A stretch of DNA of 64,000 nucleotides, taken from assembly GCF_003719335.1 (NCBI RefSeq), contig NZ_RIAS01000003.1, positions 62,001 to 126,000 of the forward strand, written 5' to 3'. This DNA is from Paenibacillus amylolyticus (GTDB lineage Bacteria; Bacillota; Bacilli; Paenibacillales; Paenibacillaceae). The notes beneath the pieces were generated by a model that saw only the letters and a list, made by a program, of their open reading frames with translations, ran no database searches and had not been told where the DNA came from. Below are positions 18,331 through 28,667 of this stretch, in pieces. Within the stretch, counting starts at the first letter, position 1. Each line of letters begins with the position of its first letter. Both the position numbers and the translations under genes were made by a program.

Positions 18331-19743
18331 TCAGAACAATGTAGATGATTCATTCATTTGTCCTTGAGACTTACGATCAAAATGCCATCTATACACAAAA
18401 GTCATTACCACAACCAACAAGGCAAGCACAATAAATAGATTACTATATACAAATGCAGACGATAGGCTGATAAAAGGGTTGAAATGCATCTGCTGCGCTC
18501 CCCCGTCGATGACCTTGCCAAGAACCGTTGTAGATACAGAAGCTGCGATGAAATTAAACATCGACAGTAATCCCATACCAATGCCAACCTGTTCTTTGGA
18601 AAGTGTCTGTGCAATCGTATTAGACAGCGCAATTTGCATATATGATTGACCAAGGACTGCCAAGACTAGACAAGATGAAACGAAAAACAATGATACACCG
18701 GCAACAAACGATAGACATATGAAGCCAATCGCGAGCATCGTTGAGGCTGTATAGATCAAATAGACATTGCCTTTCTCATCAGCTAACTTCCCTCCTCGTC
18801 TTCCCAGTAATGCTGCAATCAGAGCCGATGGTAACATAATTAGACCTGTCAGAGCCGGATAAGCATCATACACATGGGTCAACAGTTGCGGAATAATAAA
18901 TGGAATGCTAAATCCGCATGCGACCAACACAAATGAAATAATCATTCCCCATGTGTAGGATCGGTTGCAAAAAACAGCTGGCTGCACAAACGGTGATGCT
19001 GCGTGAAGAATACGAAGGATAAACAAAGCTAAAACTACAAACCCCAGTAGCAAATACCACAAATTCATTTGAGTCAGCGCGAGCAAAATGGCTCCAATAC
19101 TTACTGCGAGCAGTATCCCTCCGAGATAGTCCATCTTTTCATAGACTCTCTTCTCATCATTCAAACATTTTCTATAGAAAGGGAGCGTCAAAAGCGAAAG
19201 CAGCGGAATGGCAAATAGAAACTTCCAGTTCAGTGCACTGGATACGAATCCGGCAACAATAGGACCTAACGCAGATCCCAAGGCGATTCCGATCGCAGAG
19301 GTACCGAGTGCCTGACCACGCTTGTTCGGCGGAAAATATCGAACCGGTATAATCATGGCAAGAGCTGGAATGACGGCAGCCCCTGCGGCCTGAATCAGTC
19401 GTGCCAAAATAATCATAAAGAAGGAAGTAGACAGAATCCCCATGGCAGAACCAGCAGCCAATAATAAGAGCCCAAAAGTGATTAAATGCTTAATGCTGTA
19501 TCGGTCTGTTAGCTTCCCGTAGGTGACTGTACCGACGGCATATACAATTAAATATCCGGTAACGATCCAGCTTGTTTCGGAAGCTGACCGTTCGAATTGA
19601 TCCCCAATGACGGGTAAAACAACATTAAACATCATTCCGTTCATTACAGAAATGATCAATGTGAAGACAAGCACGCGAAGTAGTACCGTTTCTTTACCGG
19701 TTGAAGATGTATCCTGGATTTCTAAACTCTCTGTGTCCTTCAT
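18331..19743 (-). CDS. MFS drug exporter, 14-helix DHA2 type
   Basis: This 470-residue membrane protein is related to TetL/TetK-type proton-driven exporters. The N-terminal half has the conserved transporter motif GKLTDRYSIKHLI after helix 2 and the exporter-type motif GIALGSALGPIVAGF in helix 5. About 14 helices are expected. I use ATG 19743, preceded by AGAGGG, over an ATG 18 bp upstream that lacks a ribosome site. The TetR gene follows upstream on the same strand. An operator identical in design to that in front of tetR lies 45 bp before this start, so the pair should form a drug-induced efflux switch. Confidence 0.9.
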   Translation of the reverse strand: MKDTESLEIQDTSSTGKETVLLRVLVFTLIISVMNGMMFNVVLPVIGDQFERSASETSWIVTGYLIVYAVGTVTYGKLTDRYSIKHLITFGLLLLAAGSAMGILSTSFFMIILARLIQAAGAAVIPALAMIIPVRYFPPNKRGQALGTSAIGIALGSALGPIVAGFVSSALNWKFLFAIPLLSLLTLPFYRKCLNDEKRVYEKMDYLGGILLAVSIGAILLALTQMNLWYLLLGFVVLALFILRILHAASPFVQPAVFCNRSYTWGMIISFVLVACGFSIPFIIPQLLTHVYDAYPALTGLIMLPSALIAALLGRRGGKLADEKGNVYLIYTASTMLAIGFICLSFVAGVSLFFVSSCLVLAVLGQSYMQIALSNTIAQTLSKEQVGIGMGLLSMFNFIAASVSTTVLGKVIDGGAQQMHFNPFISLSSAFVYSNLFIVLALLVVVMTFVYRWHFDRKSQGQMNESSTLF

Positions 19744-19788
19744 CGTTTCCCTCTTTTCCATACGTTACTTAAAATACAAACGGTTGAC

Positions 19789-19806
19789 TGTCAGTACTTA
19801 CTGTCA
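19789..19806. promoter_or_regulatory. TetR operator in front of the MFS exporter
   Basis: TGTCAGT-N4-ACTGTCA. The same 18-bp pattern with identical arms occurs at 20436-20453 before the tetR gene, strong evidence that one repressor binds both. Confidence 0.75.
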
Positions 19807-19823
19807 TTTAACTGACTAAAAAA

Positions 19824-20414
19824 CTAGGGCGTAAGAGCCCTAGTGAACGTCCATACACTTTCGGCAATCACATCTTCTAATGAAAGCCACGGAAAATGTA
19901 CATGATCCTCCATATGATTAATAAACAAGCCGTAGTTTAATGCCATGAAGGAAAAAGCCTGTAATTCAGCATTGATCTGAATCACCTTACCTTGTTCGTA
20001 CATCGTTTGTAAATAACGGGTTAACCGTTCAAGTAACTGCTGGGGGTGTCGTATCGTTTGTGTTCTTAAATCCGGCAAATGATTCATTTCCTTCAGACTG
20101 ATCATAAACAATTTGCGGTTCTTATGCATGATTTCGTGATAGGTTCTGCTCACCAACAATAAATCTGAATGCAGATTCCATACCAGTTTTTCCTCAAAAA
20201 GTCGTGTCATTTCTGCGGCATAATGATATTCATCAAATGCGCTCTCAAGCAAATTTTGTTTCGTACCAAAATGGCGAAATAACGTCTTCTCACTTACGCC
20301 CGCGGTTAAAGCAATCTCCTGCGTTGTAACGCTTTTATATCCCTTTACCGAGATCAACTCGATCGCCGTTAACATTAACTTCTCTCTTGTGTTCCGTTTA
20401 CTTGAATTGGACAT
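19824..20414 (-). CDS. TetR-family repressor of the adjacent MFS exporter
   Basis: This 196-residue protein has the N-terminal TetR helix-turn-helix (about 10-56: TREKLMLTAIELISVKGYKSVTTQEIALTAGVSEKTLFRHFGTKQ, given here as a landmark split by position) and an all-helical ligand-binding C-terminus. ATG follows AAGGAG. It is encoded just upstream of the MFS gene on the same strand with an 80-bp gap. Matching operators lie before both genes, so it should repress itself and the pump until a drug-like ligand binds. Confidence 0.9.
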   Translation of the reverse strand: MSNSSKRNTREKLMLTAIELISVKGYKSVTTQEIALTAGVSEKTLFRHFGTKQNLLESAFDEYHYAAEMTRLFEEKLVWNLHSDLLLVSRTYHEIMHKNRKLFMISLKEMNHLPDLRTQTIRHPQQLLERLTRYLQTMYEQGKVIQINAELQAFSFMALNYGLFINHMEDHVHFPWLSLEDVIAESVWTFTRALTP

Positions 20415-20435
20415 TAAGCTCTCCTTCTACCCCAA

Positions 20436-20453
20436 TGTCAGTGACCACTGTCA
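20436..20453. promoter_or_regulatory. TetR operator in front of tetR
   Basis: TGTCAGT-N4-ACTGTCA, 22 bp upstream of the tetR start. The arms are identical to the site before the MFS gene (19789-19806), which predicts autoregulation. Confidence 0.75.
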
Positions 20454-20500
20454 TAAAAGAAGACTACCTTTTGAATCACTCTTTGTCAAGTACTTCAGGC

Positions 20501-20863
20501 TCATTTCTGTTCCATCGCCTGCACAGCAAGTTGAAAAGCTCGAATTCTTCTCTCCAGTAAGGTATATTGGGGTGTTCCAGCTGTAGACTTATCCATCATT
20601 TGTTTAAGAGAAGGAAGGAGATTGTTCATCACATGACGTGCCTCGGATATTTCCAAGCTACTATAATGTTGGTCATCTCTCCCATTCCAGGTGTGTTCCA
20701 ATATATATAAACTGACAATGAGCGCACGAAGTCGTTTCTCTATAACAGTTGTATTTGCTTCTTTCCCCGCCATGTTCTTCAGAGCGTTCTCCGATTTACG
20801 AATCACAGACTGAAAGGCTTCAATCGATTGTCGTTGTATCAACTCCGTTACGGGTTCGGTCAT
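20501..20863 (-). CDS. Hypothetical helical protein with internal repeat
   Basis: The family is not recognised. The 120-residue protein is predicted all-helical and soluble, with no signal or membrane segment. Two segments resemble each other: TVIEKRLRALIVSLYILE (about 39-56) and TLLERRIRAFQLAVQAME (about 101-118), sharing an E-R-R/L-R-A pattern, which suggests an old internal duplication. ATG follows AAAGGAG at a usable distance. It lies upstream of tetR on the same strand and could be co-transcribed, though the TetR operator between them argues for separate promoters. Confidence 0.65.
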   Translation of the reverse strand: MTEPVTELIQRQSIEAFQSVIRKSENALKNMAGKEANTTVIEKRLRALIVSLYILEHTWNGRDDQHYSSLEISEARHVMNNLLPSLKQMMDKSTAGTPQYTLLERRIRAFQLAVQAMEQK

Positions 20864-20978
20864 AGGATAATACTCCTTTATAAGTATTTTTATTTAGGCA
20901 ATTATATGGATATTAAAGCTAATATGCCCTGCATTTCACGAAGCTCATTATATCCCTTATGAAATAAATGTACAAAGC

Positions 20979-21005
20979 AAAAAAGCCGCATATCGCGACT
21001 TTTTT
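20979..21005 (-). terminator. Terminator of the amino-acid ABC operon
   Basis: AAAAGCCGC / GCGACTTTT forms a hairpin flanked by A and T runs, 25 bp past the ATPase stop. Nearly the same sequence recurs at 23426-23450 and 52568-52592. Confidence 0.85.
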
Positions 21006-21029
21006 TATTGAACCATGATAAAACTGGGA

Positions 21030-21758
21030 TTAGAGCACCTTTTCCAAAAAGCTGATTGTGCGTTCGTGCTGCGGTTTACCGAAGATCTGTTCAGGATTAC
21101 CTTCCTCAACAATATATCCACCATCCATAAAAATAACCCGATCCGCAACTTCGCGGGCAAAACCCATCTCATGCGTAACAATGATCATCGTCATACCTTC
21201 GCGCGCGAGGTCCTTCATCACACCAAGTACCTCTCCAACCATTTCCGGGTCAAGTGCCGAAGTAGGTTCATCGAATAACATGACGTCAGGATTCATCGCT
21301 AACGCACGGGCAATGGCTACACGCTGCTTCTGTCCACCGGAGAGCTGGCTTGGGAAACTGCCTGCTTTATCTGACAGACCGACACGGTCAAGCAAGCGAA
21401 GAGCCGTTTCTCGTGCCTGTGCTTGATTTAATTTGCCAAGTTCAATGGGCGCGAACATTATATTTTTGAGCACACTGAAGTGTGGAAACAGATTAAAATG
21501 CTGGAATACCATACCGATGTTTTCACGGGCTTTATTGATATCGATATCTTTGCTGTTTAAGTCCTGATCATCGACAATAACACGGCCTGCGGTGATATCC
21601 TCCAAACAGTTAATACAACGCAGAAATGTACTTTTCCCCGAACCGGAGGGACCGATCACACATACAACCTCTCCTTCGTTCACAGTAACGTCTATTCCTT
21701 TCAACACCTGATTGGAACCAAAACTTTTCTTCAGACCTTCTATTCTAATTTTACCCAC
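21030..21758 (-). CDS. glnQ: Polar amino-acid ABC transporter ATPase (GlnQ type)
   Basis: The 242-residue ATPase has Walker [10 protein letters not shown] (about 36-44), Q-loop FQHFNLF, signature [15 protein letters not shown], Walker [14 protein letters not shown] and the switch His in VTHEM. It powers uptake of glutamine or another polar amino acid through the fused partner encoded just upstream. Its GTG start lies 8 bp inside the partner's reading frame, with GGAGG 12 bp before it, implying translational coupling. Exact substrate cannot be read from the sequence. Confidence 0.92.
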   Translation of the reverse strand: MGKIRIEGLKKSFGSNQVLKGIDVTVNEGEVVCVIGPSGSGKSTFLRCINCLEDITAGRVIVDDQDLNSKDIDINKARENIGMVFQHFNLFPHFSVLKNIMFAPIELGKLNQAQARETALRLLDRVGLSDKAGSFPSQLSGGQKQRVAIARALAMNPDVMLFDEPTSALDPEMVGEVLGVMKDLAREGMTMIIVTHEMGFAREVADRVIFMDGGYIVEEGNPEQIFGKPQHERTISFLEKVL

Positions 21759-23199
21759 GACGGATTCTCACCTCCAGATAATCGGCAATTTTAGTCAGTA
21801 TAATAATAACGATCAAGTACATTATCGCAACCGTTAACCAAATGTCAAACGAGGCCAAGGATCTAGCAATAATGATTTTACCCGACTGTGTAAGCTCAAC
21901 CAGCCCGATAACGGACAAGATGGACGTATCCTTCAACGTAATAACCATCTGGTTGATAAATGAAGGAATCATCACACGGATCGCCTGAGGAATGACAATT
22001 TTCATCATTGCTTTGCGATACGGAAGTCCGAGTGAACGAGCCGCCTCCATCTGCCCCCGATCAATCGATTGAATACCCCCACGGATAATCTCAGTAACGT
22101 ACGCTCCGGCATTTAAGCTCAGCGTCAGAATCGCTGCAAGGAACAGCGGCATCGTAAAGCCAAATGCCTGAGGAATACCAAAGTAAATGAAGAACGCGAG
22201 TACAAGCAACGGAATACCACGGAAAATATCAACGAAAATGGTGGCGATGCCGCGCAAAACTCTGTTACGCCCTACTTTCATAAAGGCGAAGATCAAACCA
22301 ATAATAAACGCGAAGAACAGAGACATGATTGTGTATAACAGTGTATTCCCCAAACCTTTCAACAGGGCTGGAAGAGACTTGATCACAAGTTCCATTCGTC
22401 CCAGGCTTGCAACAGTCTCTGCATTGTCACCTATATACTTATCTACAATACGCTTGTATTCACCGCTTTCCTTGATGTTTGCAAGGCCTGCGTTAAACTT
22501 CTGCAGCAACTCCTGGTTTTTACCTTTACTTACAGCAAAGCCGTAAGGCGCGCCCTTTTCTGGTTCTGTAACAACTTTCAGTCCGTTTTTTTGATTCTCC
22601 CCATATTTCAATACAGGGTAATCATCAAAACATGCTGCAGAATTTCCCGTTTTCACATCTTCATACATTAGCGCCGAATCATCAAAAGGTACAATGGTAA
22701 ACCCATACTTCGATGCGTTCGCTTCAGCAAAACGATACCCTTCCGTCCCCGTTTTTACTGCTACCTTTTTACCGCGGAGATCTTCATAGCTTTTTATTGT
22801 ATCATTGCTCGCTTTAATGCCCATAACAACGCCTGATTCAAAATACATATCAGAAAAATCAAATTGGGTTTTACGTTCATCCGTAATACTCATACCTGCA
22901 ATGACACCATCTACCTGATTGGATTCCAGTGCCTGCACGGCTGCGTTAAAACCTAAGGCTTTGATCTCATATTTGAAATTCTGGTCCTTCGCAATCGCTG
23001 CAAGGATATCCATGTCAATGCCGACAAGCTCTCCGTTTATATCCTCAAATTCAAACGGTGCAAAGGTAATGTCGGTACCGATCACATAGGTTTTTACCGA
23101 TTGCGATTGTGCCTGCACACTTCCCGTCCAACCTGTGAAGCCGGACACCAGAAGCAGCACCATGGTAAGTATAAGTATTGTAATCCTGTTATTCTTCAT
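21751..23199 (-). CDS. glnP: Fused amino-acid-binding protein and ABC permease (GlnHP type)
   Basis: This 482-residue fusion has a signal peptide (about 1-31), a family 3 solute-binding domain (about 32-265, [27 protein letters not shown] start region) and a permease domain with membrane helices from about 280 to the end. The permease loop contains [22 protein letters not shown]. The binding domain is therefore tethered to the translocator, as in Lactococcus GlnP. I start at ATG 23199, with GAGGAGG 4 bp upstream, rather than 24 bp earlier. It overlaps the ATPase gene by 8 bp. Confidence 0.92.
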   Translation of the reverse strand: MKNNRITILILTMVLLLVSGFTGWTGSVQAQSQSVKTYVIGTDITFAPFEFEDINGELVGIDMDILAAIAKDQNFKYEIKALGFNAAVQALESNQVDGVIAGMSITDERKTQFDFSDMYFESGVVMGIKASNDTIKSYEDLRGKKVAVKTGTEGYRFAEANASKYGFTIVPFDDSALMYEDVKTGNSAACFDDYPVLKYGENQKNGLKVVTEPEKGAPYGFAVSKGKNQELLQKFNAGLANIKESGEYKRIVDKYIGDNAETVASLGRMELVIKSLPALLKGLGNTLLYTIMSLFFAFIIGLIFAFMKVGRNRVLRGIATIFVDIFRGIPLLVLAFFIYFGIPQAFGFTMPLFLAAILTLSLNAGAYVTEIIRGGIQSIDRGQMEAARSLGLPYRKAMMKIVIPQAIRVMIPSFINQMVITLKDTSILSVIGLVELTQSGKIIIARSLASFDIWLTVAIMYLIVIIILTKIADYLEVRIRRG

Positions 23200-23391
23200 A
23201 TGTCCTCCTCGTCTTGACGTCATGCCATACTTATGTTTCCAAACCTGCTTCCATTATTATTCTCAGCACTTGAACAATCAATGCTCTTTCTACCCACCTT
23301 CATCTTTTGTTTCCATGGCAATTCTTCATTCCACTTGTAAAACTCCTCTTATACTTACCCTGGAGGTCAGGTTAGCGAAACCCGAATTTAA

Positions 23392-23417
23392 AATTTGAAA
23401 CATTAATTTGAAACATT
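23392..23417. repeat. Perfect 13-bp tandem repeat upstream of glnHPQ
   Basis: AATTTGAAACATT occurs twice head to tail. It lies in the 361-bp spacer (23200-23560) upstream of the amino-acid transporter, which otherwise shows only the hairpin at 23426-23450. It may be a tandem operator. No known riboswitch core was recognised there. Confidence 0.6.
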
Positions 23418-23425
23418 AAAATGAA

Positions 23426-23450
23426 AAAAAGCCGCAAAGCGCGACTTTTT
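23426..23450 (-). terminator. Terminator of the beta-lactamase-like gene
   Basis: AAAAAGCCGC-aaa-GCGCGACTTTTT with a T run on the minus strand, about 110 bp beyond the stop at 23561. It closely resembles the hairpin at 20979-21005. Confidence 0.75.
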
Positions 23451-23560
23451 AGCGATCATATGGATAAGCATGAATTCTCCTTTAAAAAACATTAATGCTC
23501 AAGATCAATCAATCGTAATTAAGAAAACATGTCCCTCTCGTCCATAAACAGAGTTCTCCT

Positions 23561-25639
23561 TTATTTCAACGTAATCTCAAACACAGCTCCCGCTTCACCT
23601 GCAAAGACAATGCTGCCTTTCTCCGGGAGTATCATTGTCGTTTGACCGCTAACTACGCTATGATTCAGGCTAACTCCAGACGCATCATACACAACAAAAG
23701 AACCATCTGAAGGGACGTTCACTTTCATTTCTTTCCCTCCAGCCGAAGTCGGGATAGAGAACCATCTGGCATAACCATTCGCCTGAATTGTCGTTTTCGA
23801 TTGGTGACCTGCATAAATCGGTTTCACAATATCCTGGCTGGCATATATATTGCCTCCTTGTGAAACAAACTCTATACCGTCCTGTTTGAAAAATGTAAAT
23901 TCCATCGTGTCACGTCCGGCTACACCAGGAATTTGTAATCGATTCATAGCTTGATCCGCACCCGTAATCGCGTTGGTGTAAATATAGCCTGGCAGTTCAC
24001 TCAACAACTGAATAGGGATAAGCGGCATTGCTGTATTATATAATGTCGAGGTATGCTTCTCATTCACGAGCACATATGCTTTATCGGCACGTGACTGCCA
24101 CGTTGCTTTCGCCTCATCCGACAAAGGGTTCGCTTGAAGCTTCTGTGCCTTGTACTCCGAGGAAGCAAGCTGCCCGAGTCCAGGTGCGGATTGGTACGAA
24201 CGTGTCCACAGATACGTATTTCCGTTATCTTCCTTAACAAACTTCACTTTCTCCGTACCCGCTTCATTTACAAAAGAGCCCTCAGCAATATATGTGTACT
24301 TCTGCTTCGGACTATTGGGAGCCGTTAACATCGAGATCGTGAGTTGGCCACTCTCCTGCACTTCCAGTTTCATTAACATGTTGGCGCCGCCGCCATAGAT
24401 TCCCGAATGTTTCATCTCTTCTTTTGGCATCTCTGCCTTCACAGGAACCCCATGTGACTTCTCCGCTTTACGCTCCGGAATTAGTTGCTTTTCTTCCAGC
24501 GCACTGAGTAACAACTCCGTTGCAATTAATTGATTCGTTGAACTTGAACCTCCAGAAGATGTAACGGCTGCAGACATGTTATGCTCAGGAAGTACAATCA
24601 GAGAGGCGTGATAGGCTATCGTATTACCACCTTTAGTCCATGCCTTGATCCCATATTGATTGAAGGGAAATAAGTTCACACTGTCCCATCCAAGCCCGTA
24701 AGCAATAGACGAATCGGCGTCCTCTGGCCACAGTCCCCTTTTGTACTCTTCCTGTCCCGTTGCATTCGCCGATTCTTTGGAAAGAACACCACTCTTCTCG
24801 TTCGTGAACACTTGTGACAGCTTCACCAAATCTTCGGCTGTGGAATAGATGCCGCCTGAAGCAATCATATTGGTTGTCTCCAAAGGCTGCCTTTCCTTCT
24901 TGGCGGAGTACGTCGTTGCCATTTGTTTCAAATCGAGCGGATCTTGTGGCGTCTTGGTATGATTCATGCCAAGAGGTGTTGTGATATGACGGTGCATGAA
25001 TTCCGTAAAACTCAAACCGCTGACTCGCTCCACCAGAATCTCGGCTAATGAAAACCCGTCATTACTATAAACCGAATAGGCACCAGGATCAGCCTTCAGA
25101 TGCTGTGAGGCCAACTGATCCAGTAACGTATCATGTGCATGTGTATCCGGATCTTCAAATAGGATTGCACTATTACTTGATGTGCCAAGAAGTCCTGATG
25201 AATGGTTTAACAACATACGTACTGTAATTTGAGTATAGCGCTCGTCCTTCATTCTAAAGTCAGAAATATACTTAACTACCGGATCATCCAGTTTAACTTT
25301 CCCCTGATCCACCAGCATCATGACAGCAGTTGTGAGAAACATTTTACTTGTCGAGCCTATGCCATACATTGTGTCTGACGTGAGGGGCACATTCCCCGCA
25401 GGATCATTGATACCTGTCTGCCCGGAAAGAACAATCTGTCCTGCATCGATAAGTGCGTATTGAACACTGGCAACACCGTAACTTTCGGTCAGTGTTTTCG
25501 TTTTTGCAGTGACGGCTTTTTGAGTTAGTTCAAAATTTGATTCACTTGGAATCTCGGTTGCATATACAGCCGTGGGAGTTAACATCGCCAGCACCACGGT
25601 CATCGCGATTATAGACGTTCTTTTTCTTCTCATCTTCAT
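23561..25639 (-). CDS. Secreted serine beta-lactamase-related (class C / PBP-like) hydrolase
   Basis: The 692-residue protein has a signal peptide (about 1-28) and then a serine beta-lactamase-like domain (about 35-390). It carries the catalytic STSK tetrad (GIGSTSKMF, about 95-103) and YSN (SVYSNDG). A beta-rich C-terminal extension of about 300 residues is not seen in simple AmpC enzymes. Such proteins are usually peptidases or esterases of peptidoglycan or D-amino-acid peptides, not resistance enzymes. The start could be ATG 25639 or 25633, both near AGGAGA; the second has the better spacing. Confidence 0.85.
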   Translation of the reverse strand: MKMRRKRTSIIAMTVVLAMLTPTAVYATEIPSESNFELTQKAVTAKTKTLTESYGVASVQYALIDAGQIVLSGQTGINDPAGNVPLTSDTMYGIGSTSKMFLTTAVMMLVDQGKVKLDDPVVKYISDFRMKDERYTQITVRMLLNHSSGLLGTSSNSAILFEDPDTHAHDTLLDQLASQHLKADPGAYSVYSNDGFSLAEILVERVSGLSFTEFMHRHITTPLGMNHTKTPQDPLDLKQMATTYSAKKERQPLETTNMIASGGIYSTAEDLVKLSQVFTNEKSGVLSKESANATGQEEYKRGLWPEDADSSIAYGLGWDSVNLFPFNQYGIKAWTKGGNTIAYHASLIVLPEHNMSAAVTSSGGSSSTNQLIATELLLSALEEKQLIPERKAEKSHGVPVKAEMPKEEMKHSGIYGGGANMLMKLEVQESGQLTISMLTAPNSPKQKYTYIAEGSFVNEAGTEKVKFVKEDNGNTYLWTRSYQSAPGLGQLASSEYKAQKLQANPLSDEAKATWQSRADKAYVLVNEKHTSTLYNTAMPLIPIQLLSELPGYIYTNAITGADQAMNRLQIPGVAGRDTMEFTFFKQDGIEFVSQGGNIYASQDIVKPIYAGHQSKTTIQANGYARWFSIPTSAGGKEMKVNVPSDGSFVVYDASGVSLNHSVVSGQTTMILPEKGSIVFAGEAGAVFEITLK

Positions 25640-25804
25640 CTTCTCCTATTCTGCTCTGTGATCATCGTGTTGTGCTGTTTCCTAACGCAGTATAAACGAA
25701 GAAAATGAACTGCAAACGTCTTGAATATGAACTGGAGATGAACAGTCAAATCATTATTATAATCTTGATTCATCATTGCAGCTTGAACCGTTGTCATGAT
25801 AATA

Positions 25805-25819
25805 TTCCATACAATGGAA
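25805..25819. promoter_or_regulatory. Dyad upstream of the MocR-type gene
   Basis: TTCCAT-aca-ATGGAA is a perfect 6-bp inverted repeat 65 bp before the regulator start, in the spacer shared with the divergent beta-lactamase-like gene. It is a candidate autoregulatory site. Confidence 0.45.
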
Positions 25820-25883
25820 CGTCCGAATTTTCATTATGTTCAAGTAATATACAATCCATAAATTCAACAACAACGGAGTTGTT

Positions 25884-27317
25884 ATGATGTTAAAAGTGAA
25901 CCGAAATGATGACCGCCCGATCTGGCAGCAACTGCTTGACCAGGCTATTCACAACATTACAACCGGGAACTGGCCTCCAGGTGAGCTGCTGCTTCCGTCA
26001 CGTGAGTTAGCCGCGCGGATCGGTGTTTCACGGTCTACAATTCAGATCGTTTACGAAGAATTATTCAGCCGGGGTTATACCGTAACCTCACGTCGCGGTG
26101 GAACAAGAGTCAGCCATTCGATCCAGGTGCTCCGTTCTTCAGAAGAGGAGCCACCGTCCGGGCCTGTACCTCCCGCACTGCCTTTAGTACACGAATCCAT
26201 TGCCAAACTGCAGAGCTGGTTTGGAGATCAAGATGCACCGCAGGTGGACATTGATTTCAACCCGCACGAGCCTTATATCGATGAGACGTTCACCCAATCC
26301 TGGAGAAAATCATTTTTGCAGGTGTCTGCTGAACCCGACCTTGATATCTGGTCGTATGGCGATGCCAGAGGTTTCCTGCCGCTGCGAGAACAGATCCAGC
26401 GTTACCTGTCCCTAGAACGAGGAATTCATATTGAAGTTGATCAGATTTTGTTAACTTCAGGCGCACAACACAGCATTGATTTGATTACTCAGGCACTTCT
26501 GACTGAAGGAGACAGAGTGTCCGTGGAGGACCCCGGTTTTCCTGCTGCCTGGACCACCATGAAATACCGCGGTATGCAGATCGATGCCGTACCGGTTGAT
26601 GAGCAGGGACTGTGTGTAGATCGCATCCACCCAGAATCGAGGCTCGTATTTGTCACACCTTCACACCAATGCGCCACCGGAATCATAATGTCAGAGCCGC
26701 GCAGACAGCAATTCATGCAATTGGCCGGAAAACGTGGGATGTGGATTATCGAGGACGATTACGATAGCGAATTCAGATATCGTGGAGACCCGATTCCCAC
26801 CCTGTTCAGCCAACTGCCTCAGAATACGCTTTATATGATGAGTTTCTCCAAAATGATTGCGCCCGGTATACGTTTATCCGCAATTATAGGACCTCAAGCA
26901 GCGGTTGAGCGGCTTACCCAGATTCATGAACTGACTTATCGCCATCTCCCCATAATGGAGCAGCTAACGCTGAATCATTTTATTGAGCGGGGGCAATTTA
27001 TGCGCCACATGAGAAGAGTTCGTAACATTTATCGCCGCAGACACGAGGTCATGACCAAAGCGATCCATTCTTCCGGCCTTAGTTCGCGTTTTAGGTTAAG
27101 TGGAGTAGAAACGGGATTACATATACTTCTTGAAGCAGAAGCGTCATGTGATGAAGCAACAATAACCTCTGCCGCCCGCAGGCAGGGTGTCTGTGTTTAT
27201 CCGCTAAGCAGATACTGCCTGGAAAGTGACCGTAAGGGGTGGGTATTAGGTTTTGCAAAAGTAGATGAGGAACGTATCGAAGAAGGCATCTCCCGATTTG
27301 CCCGCACCGTTTTATAA
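25884..27317 (+). CDS. MocR/PdxR-type regulator: GntR HTH fused to aminotransferase domain
   Basis: The 477-residue fusion has a GntR winged helix at about 10-75 (LPSRELAARIGVSRSTIQIVYEELFSRGY) and a class I aminotransferase-like domain from about 110. The likely PLP lysine is in SFSKMIAPGIRLS, and EDDYDSEFRY supplies the cofactor-binding Asp. MocR proteins use PLP or a PLP-amine adduct as effector, and PdxR members control vitamin B6 supply. ATG follows GGAG at 5 bp. It converges on an operon holding SHMT and YggS, both PLP proteins, which supports a B6-related role. Confidence 0.9.
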   Translation: MMLKVNRNDDRPIWQQLLDQAIHNITTGNWPPGELLLPSRELAARIGVSRSTIQIVYEELFSRGYTVTSRRGGTRVSHSIQVLRSSEEEPPSGPVPPALPLVHESIAKLQSWFGDQDAPQVDIDFNPHEPYIDETFTQSWRKSFLQVSAEPDLDIWSYGDARGFLPLREQIQRYLSLERGIHIEVDQILLTSGAQHSIDLITQALLTEGDRVSVEDPGFPAAWTTMKYRGMQIDAVPVDEQGLCVDRIHPESRLVFVTPSHQCATGIIMSEPRRQQFMQLAGKRGMWIIEDDYDSEFRYRGDPIPTLFSQLPQNTLYMMSFSKMIAPGIRLSAIIGPQAAVERLTQIHELTYRHLPIMEQLTLNHFIERGQFMRHMRRVRNIYRRRHEVMTKAIHSSGLSSRFRLSGVETGLHILLEAEASCDEATITSAARRQGVCVYPLSRYCLESDRKGWVLGFAKVDEERIEEGISRFARTVL

Positions 27318-27328
27318 CAATGGAATAG

Positions 27329-27373
27329 AGCCCGCCAGCAATCCAAAATCGATAAGAAGATTGCAGACGGGCT
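27329..27373. terminator. Hairpin between convergent mocR-type gene and glyA
   Basis: AGCCCGCCAGCAATC and GATTGCAGACGGGCT form a long interrupted stem 12 bp past one stop and 9 bp past the other. It may serve both strands, though no clean U tract follows. Confidence 0.6.
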
Positions 27374-27381
27374 GTATCTAT

Positions 27382-28641
27382 TTATGAGGTGAACGATGCT
27401 CCTGCTTCGTACAGAGGAAATCGTGATGTGATCTCGCGCACACAACCTGATATGTGCTCTTTTACTTTAGTATTCGCTGGATTTTTAAAAGCAAGTGCGA
27501 TAAGCTCGGCGATTTCTTTCATCTCCCCGGCACCAAGCCCTCTGGTTGTCATGGCAGGAGTTCCAAACCGAATACCGCTTGTAACTAACGGACTTGCTGT
27601 ATCGTGAGGAATCGAATTTTTGTTTGCCGTGATGCCTGCTTCATCCAGCATCATTTGAGCGTCTTTACCCGTAAGGCCAACGCTGCGCAGATCAACGAGA
27701 ATAAGATGATTATCGGTACCTCCAGAAACAAGAGAAAGTCCTTCATTTCTTAGCGTTTCCGCCATTACTTTGGCATTATTCAGAACGTTTCTCATATAAA
27801 CAGTGAAATCAGATTGCATTGCTTCCCCAAAAGCGACTGCTTTTCCCGCAATAATATGCATAAATGGCCCGCCCTGCGTTCCTGGAAAAACAGCTTTATC
27901 GATGGCCCGTGCCCAGGATTCTTTACACAAAATAGCACCTCCACGCGGACCTCGCAGCGTCTTATGTGTCGTGGTTGAAACAATATGTGCATGCGGTATG
28001 GGGTTAGAGTGTAATCCTGCTGCAACAATGCCCGCGATGTGTGCCATATCTACAAACAGTAAAGCTCCCACTTCGGAAGCAATTTGAGCAAAAAGTTCAA
28101 AATCAATACGCCTCGGGTATGCACTTCCGCCTGCAACGATCATTCGCGGACGATGTTTGTGAGCCAGTTTTCGCACTTCGTCAAAGTCAATAAGACCCGT
28201 TTCCGGATCGACACCATAGGAAACAAAATGATAAAATCTTCCTGAAAAATTAACAAGACTTCCATGCGTCAGATGACCCCCATGAGCAAGATTCATTCCA
28301 AGAATCGTATCACCTATCTCAACTGAGGCAAGATATACAGCCATATTCGCCTGTGAACCGGAATGAGGCTGCACATTCGCATGTTCAGCACCAAATAGTT
28401 GTTTCAGGCGATCATTAGCAATATCCTCTACCGTATCAACATGCTCGCATCCACCATAATATCTTCTGCCCGAATAACCCTCTGCATATTTATTGGTTAA
28501 TACGCTGGCCGTGGCCTCCATTACGGCTTGGCTCACAAAATTCTCTGAAGCAATCAGTTCTATCGTATCCCGCTGTCTTGCAAGCTCGTGACGGGCTGCT
28601 GTTGCCACAGTTTTATCTTGGCTCTCTATATGTTTTAACAT
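27382..28641 (-). CDS. glyA: Serine hydroxymethyltransferase
   Basis: This 419-residue PLP enzyme interconverts serine and glycine while loading one-carbon units on tetrahydrofolate. It has the family landmarks [30 protein letters not shown] and [17 protein letters not shown], where the Lys forms the PLP Schiff base. I prefer the third in-frame ATG (28641; [10 protein letters not shown]), which matches the usual SHMT N-terminus. It is the last gene of a probable yggS-benE-glyA operon (26-bp gap). It may be a second, specialised copy because SHMT is normally elsewhere; this cannot be settled from the window. Confidence 0.92.
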   Translation of the reverse strand: MLKHIESQDKTVATAARHELARQRDTIELIASENFVSQAVMEATASVLTNKYAEGYSGRRYYGGCEHVDTVEDIANDRLKQLFGAEHANVQPHSGSQANMAVYLASVEIGDTILGMNLAHGGHLTHGSLVNFSGRFYHFVSYGVDPETGLIDFDEVRKLAHKHRPRMIVAGGSAYPRRIDFELFAQIASEVGALLFVDMAHIAGIVAAGLHSNPIPHAHIVSTTTHKTLRGPRGGAILCKESWARAIDKAVFPGTQGGPFMHIIAGKAVAFGEAMQSDFTVYMRNVLNNAKVMAETLRNEGLSLVSGGTDNHLILVDLRSVGLTGKDAQMMLDEAGITANKNSIPHDTASPLVTSGIRFGTPAMTTRGLGAGEMKEIAELIALAFKNPANTKVKEHISGCVREITSRFPLYEAGASFTS

Positions 28642-28667
28642 CCTGATCATCATCCCTTTCTGGTTTC

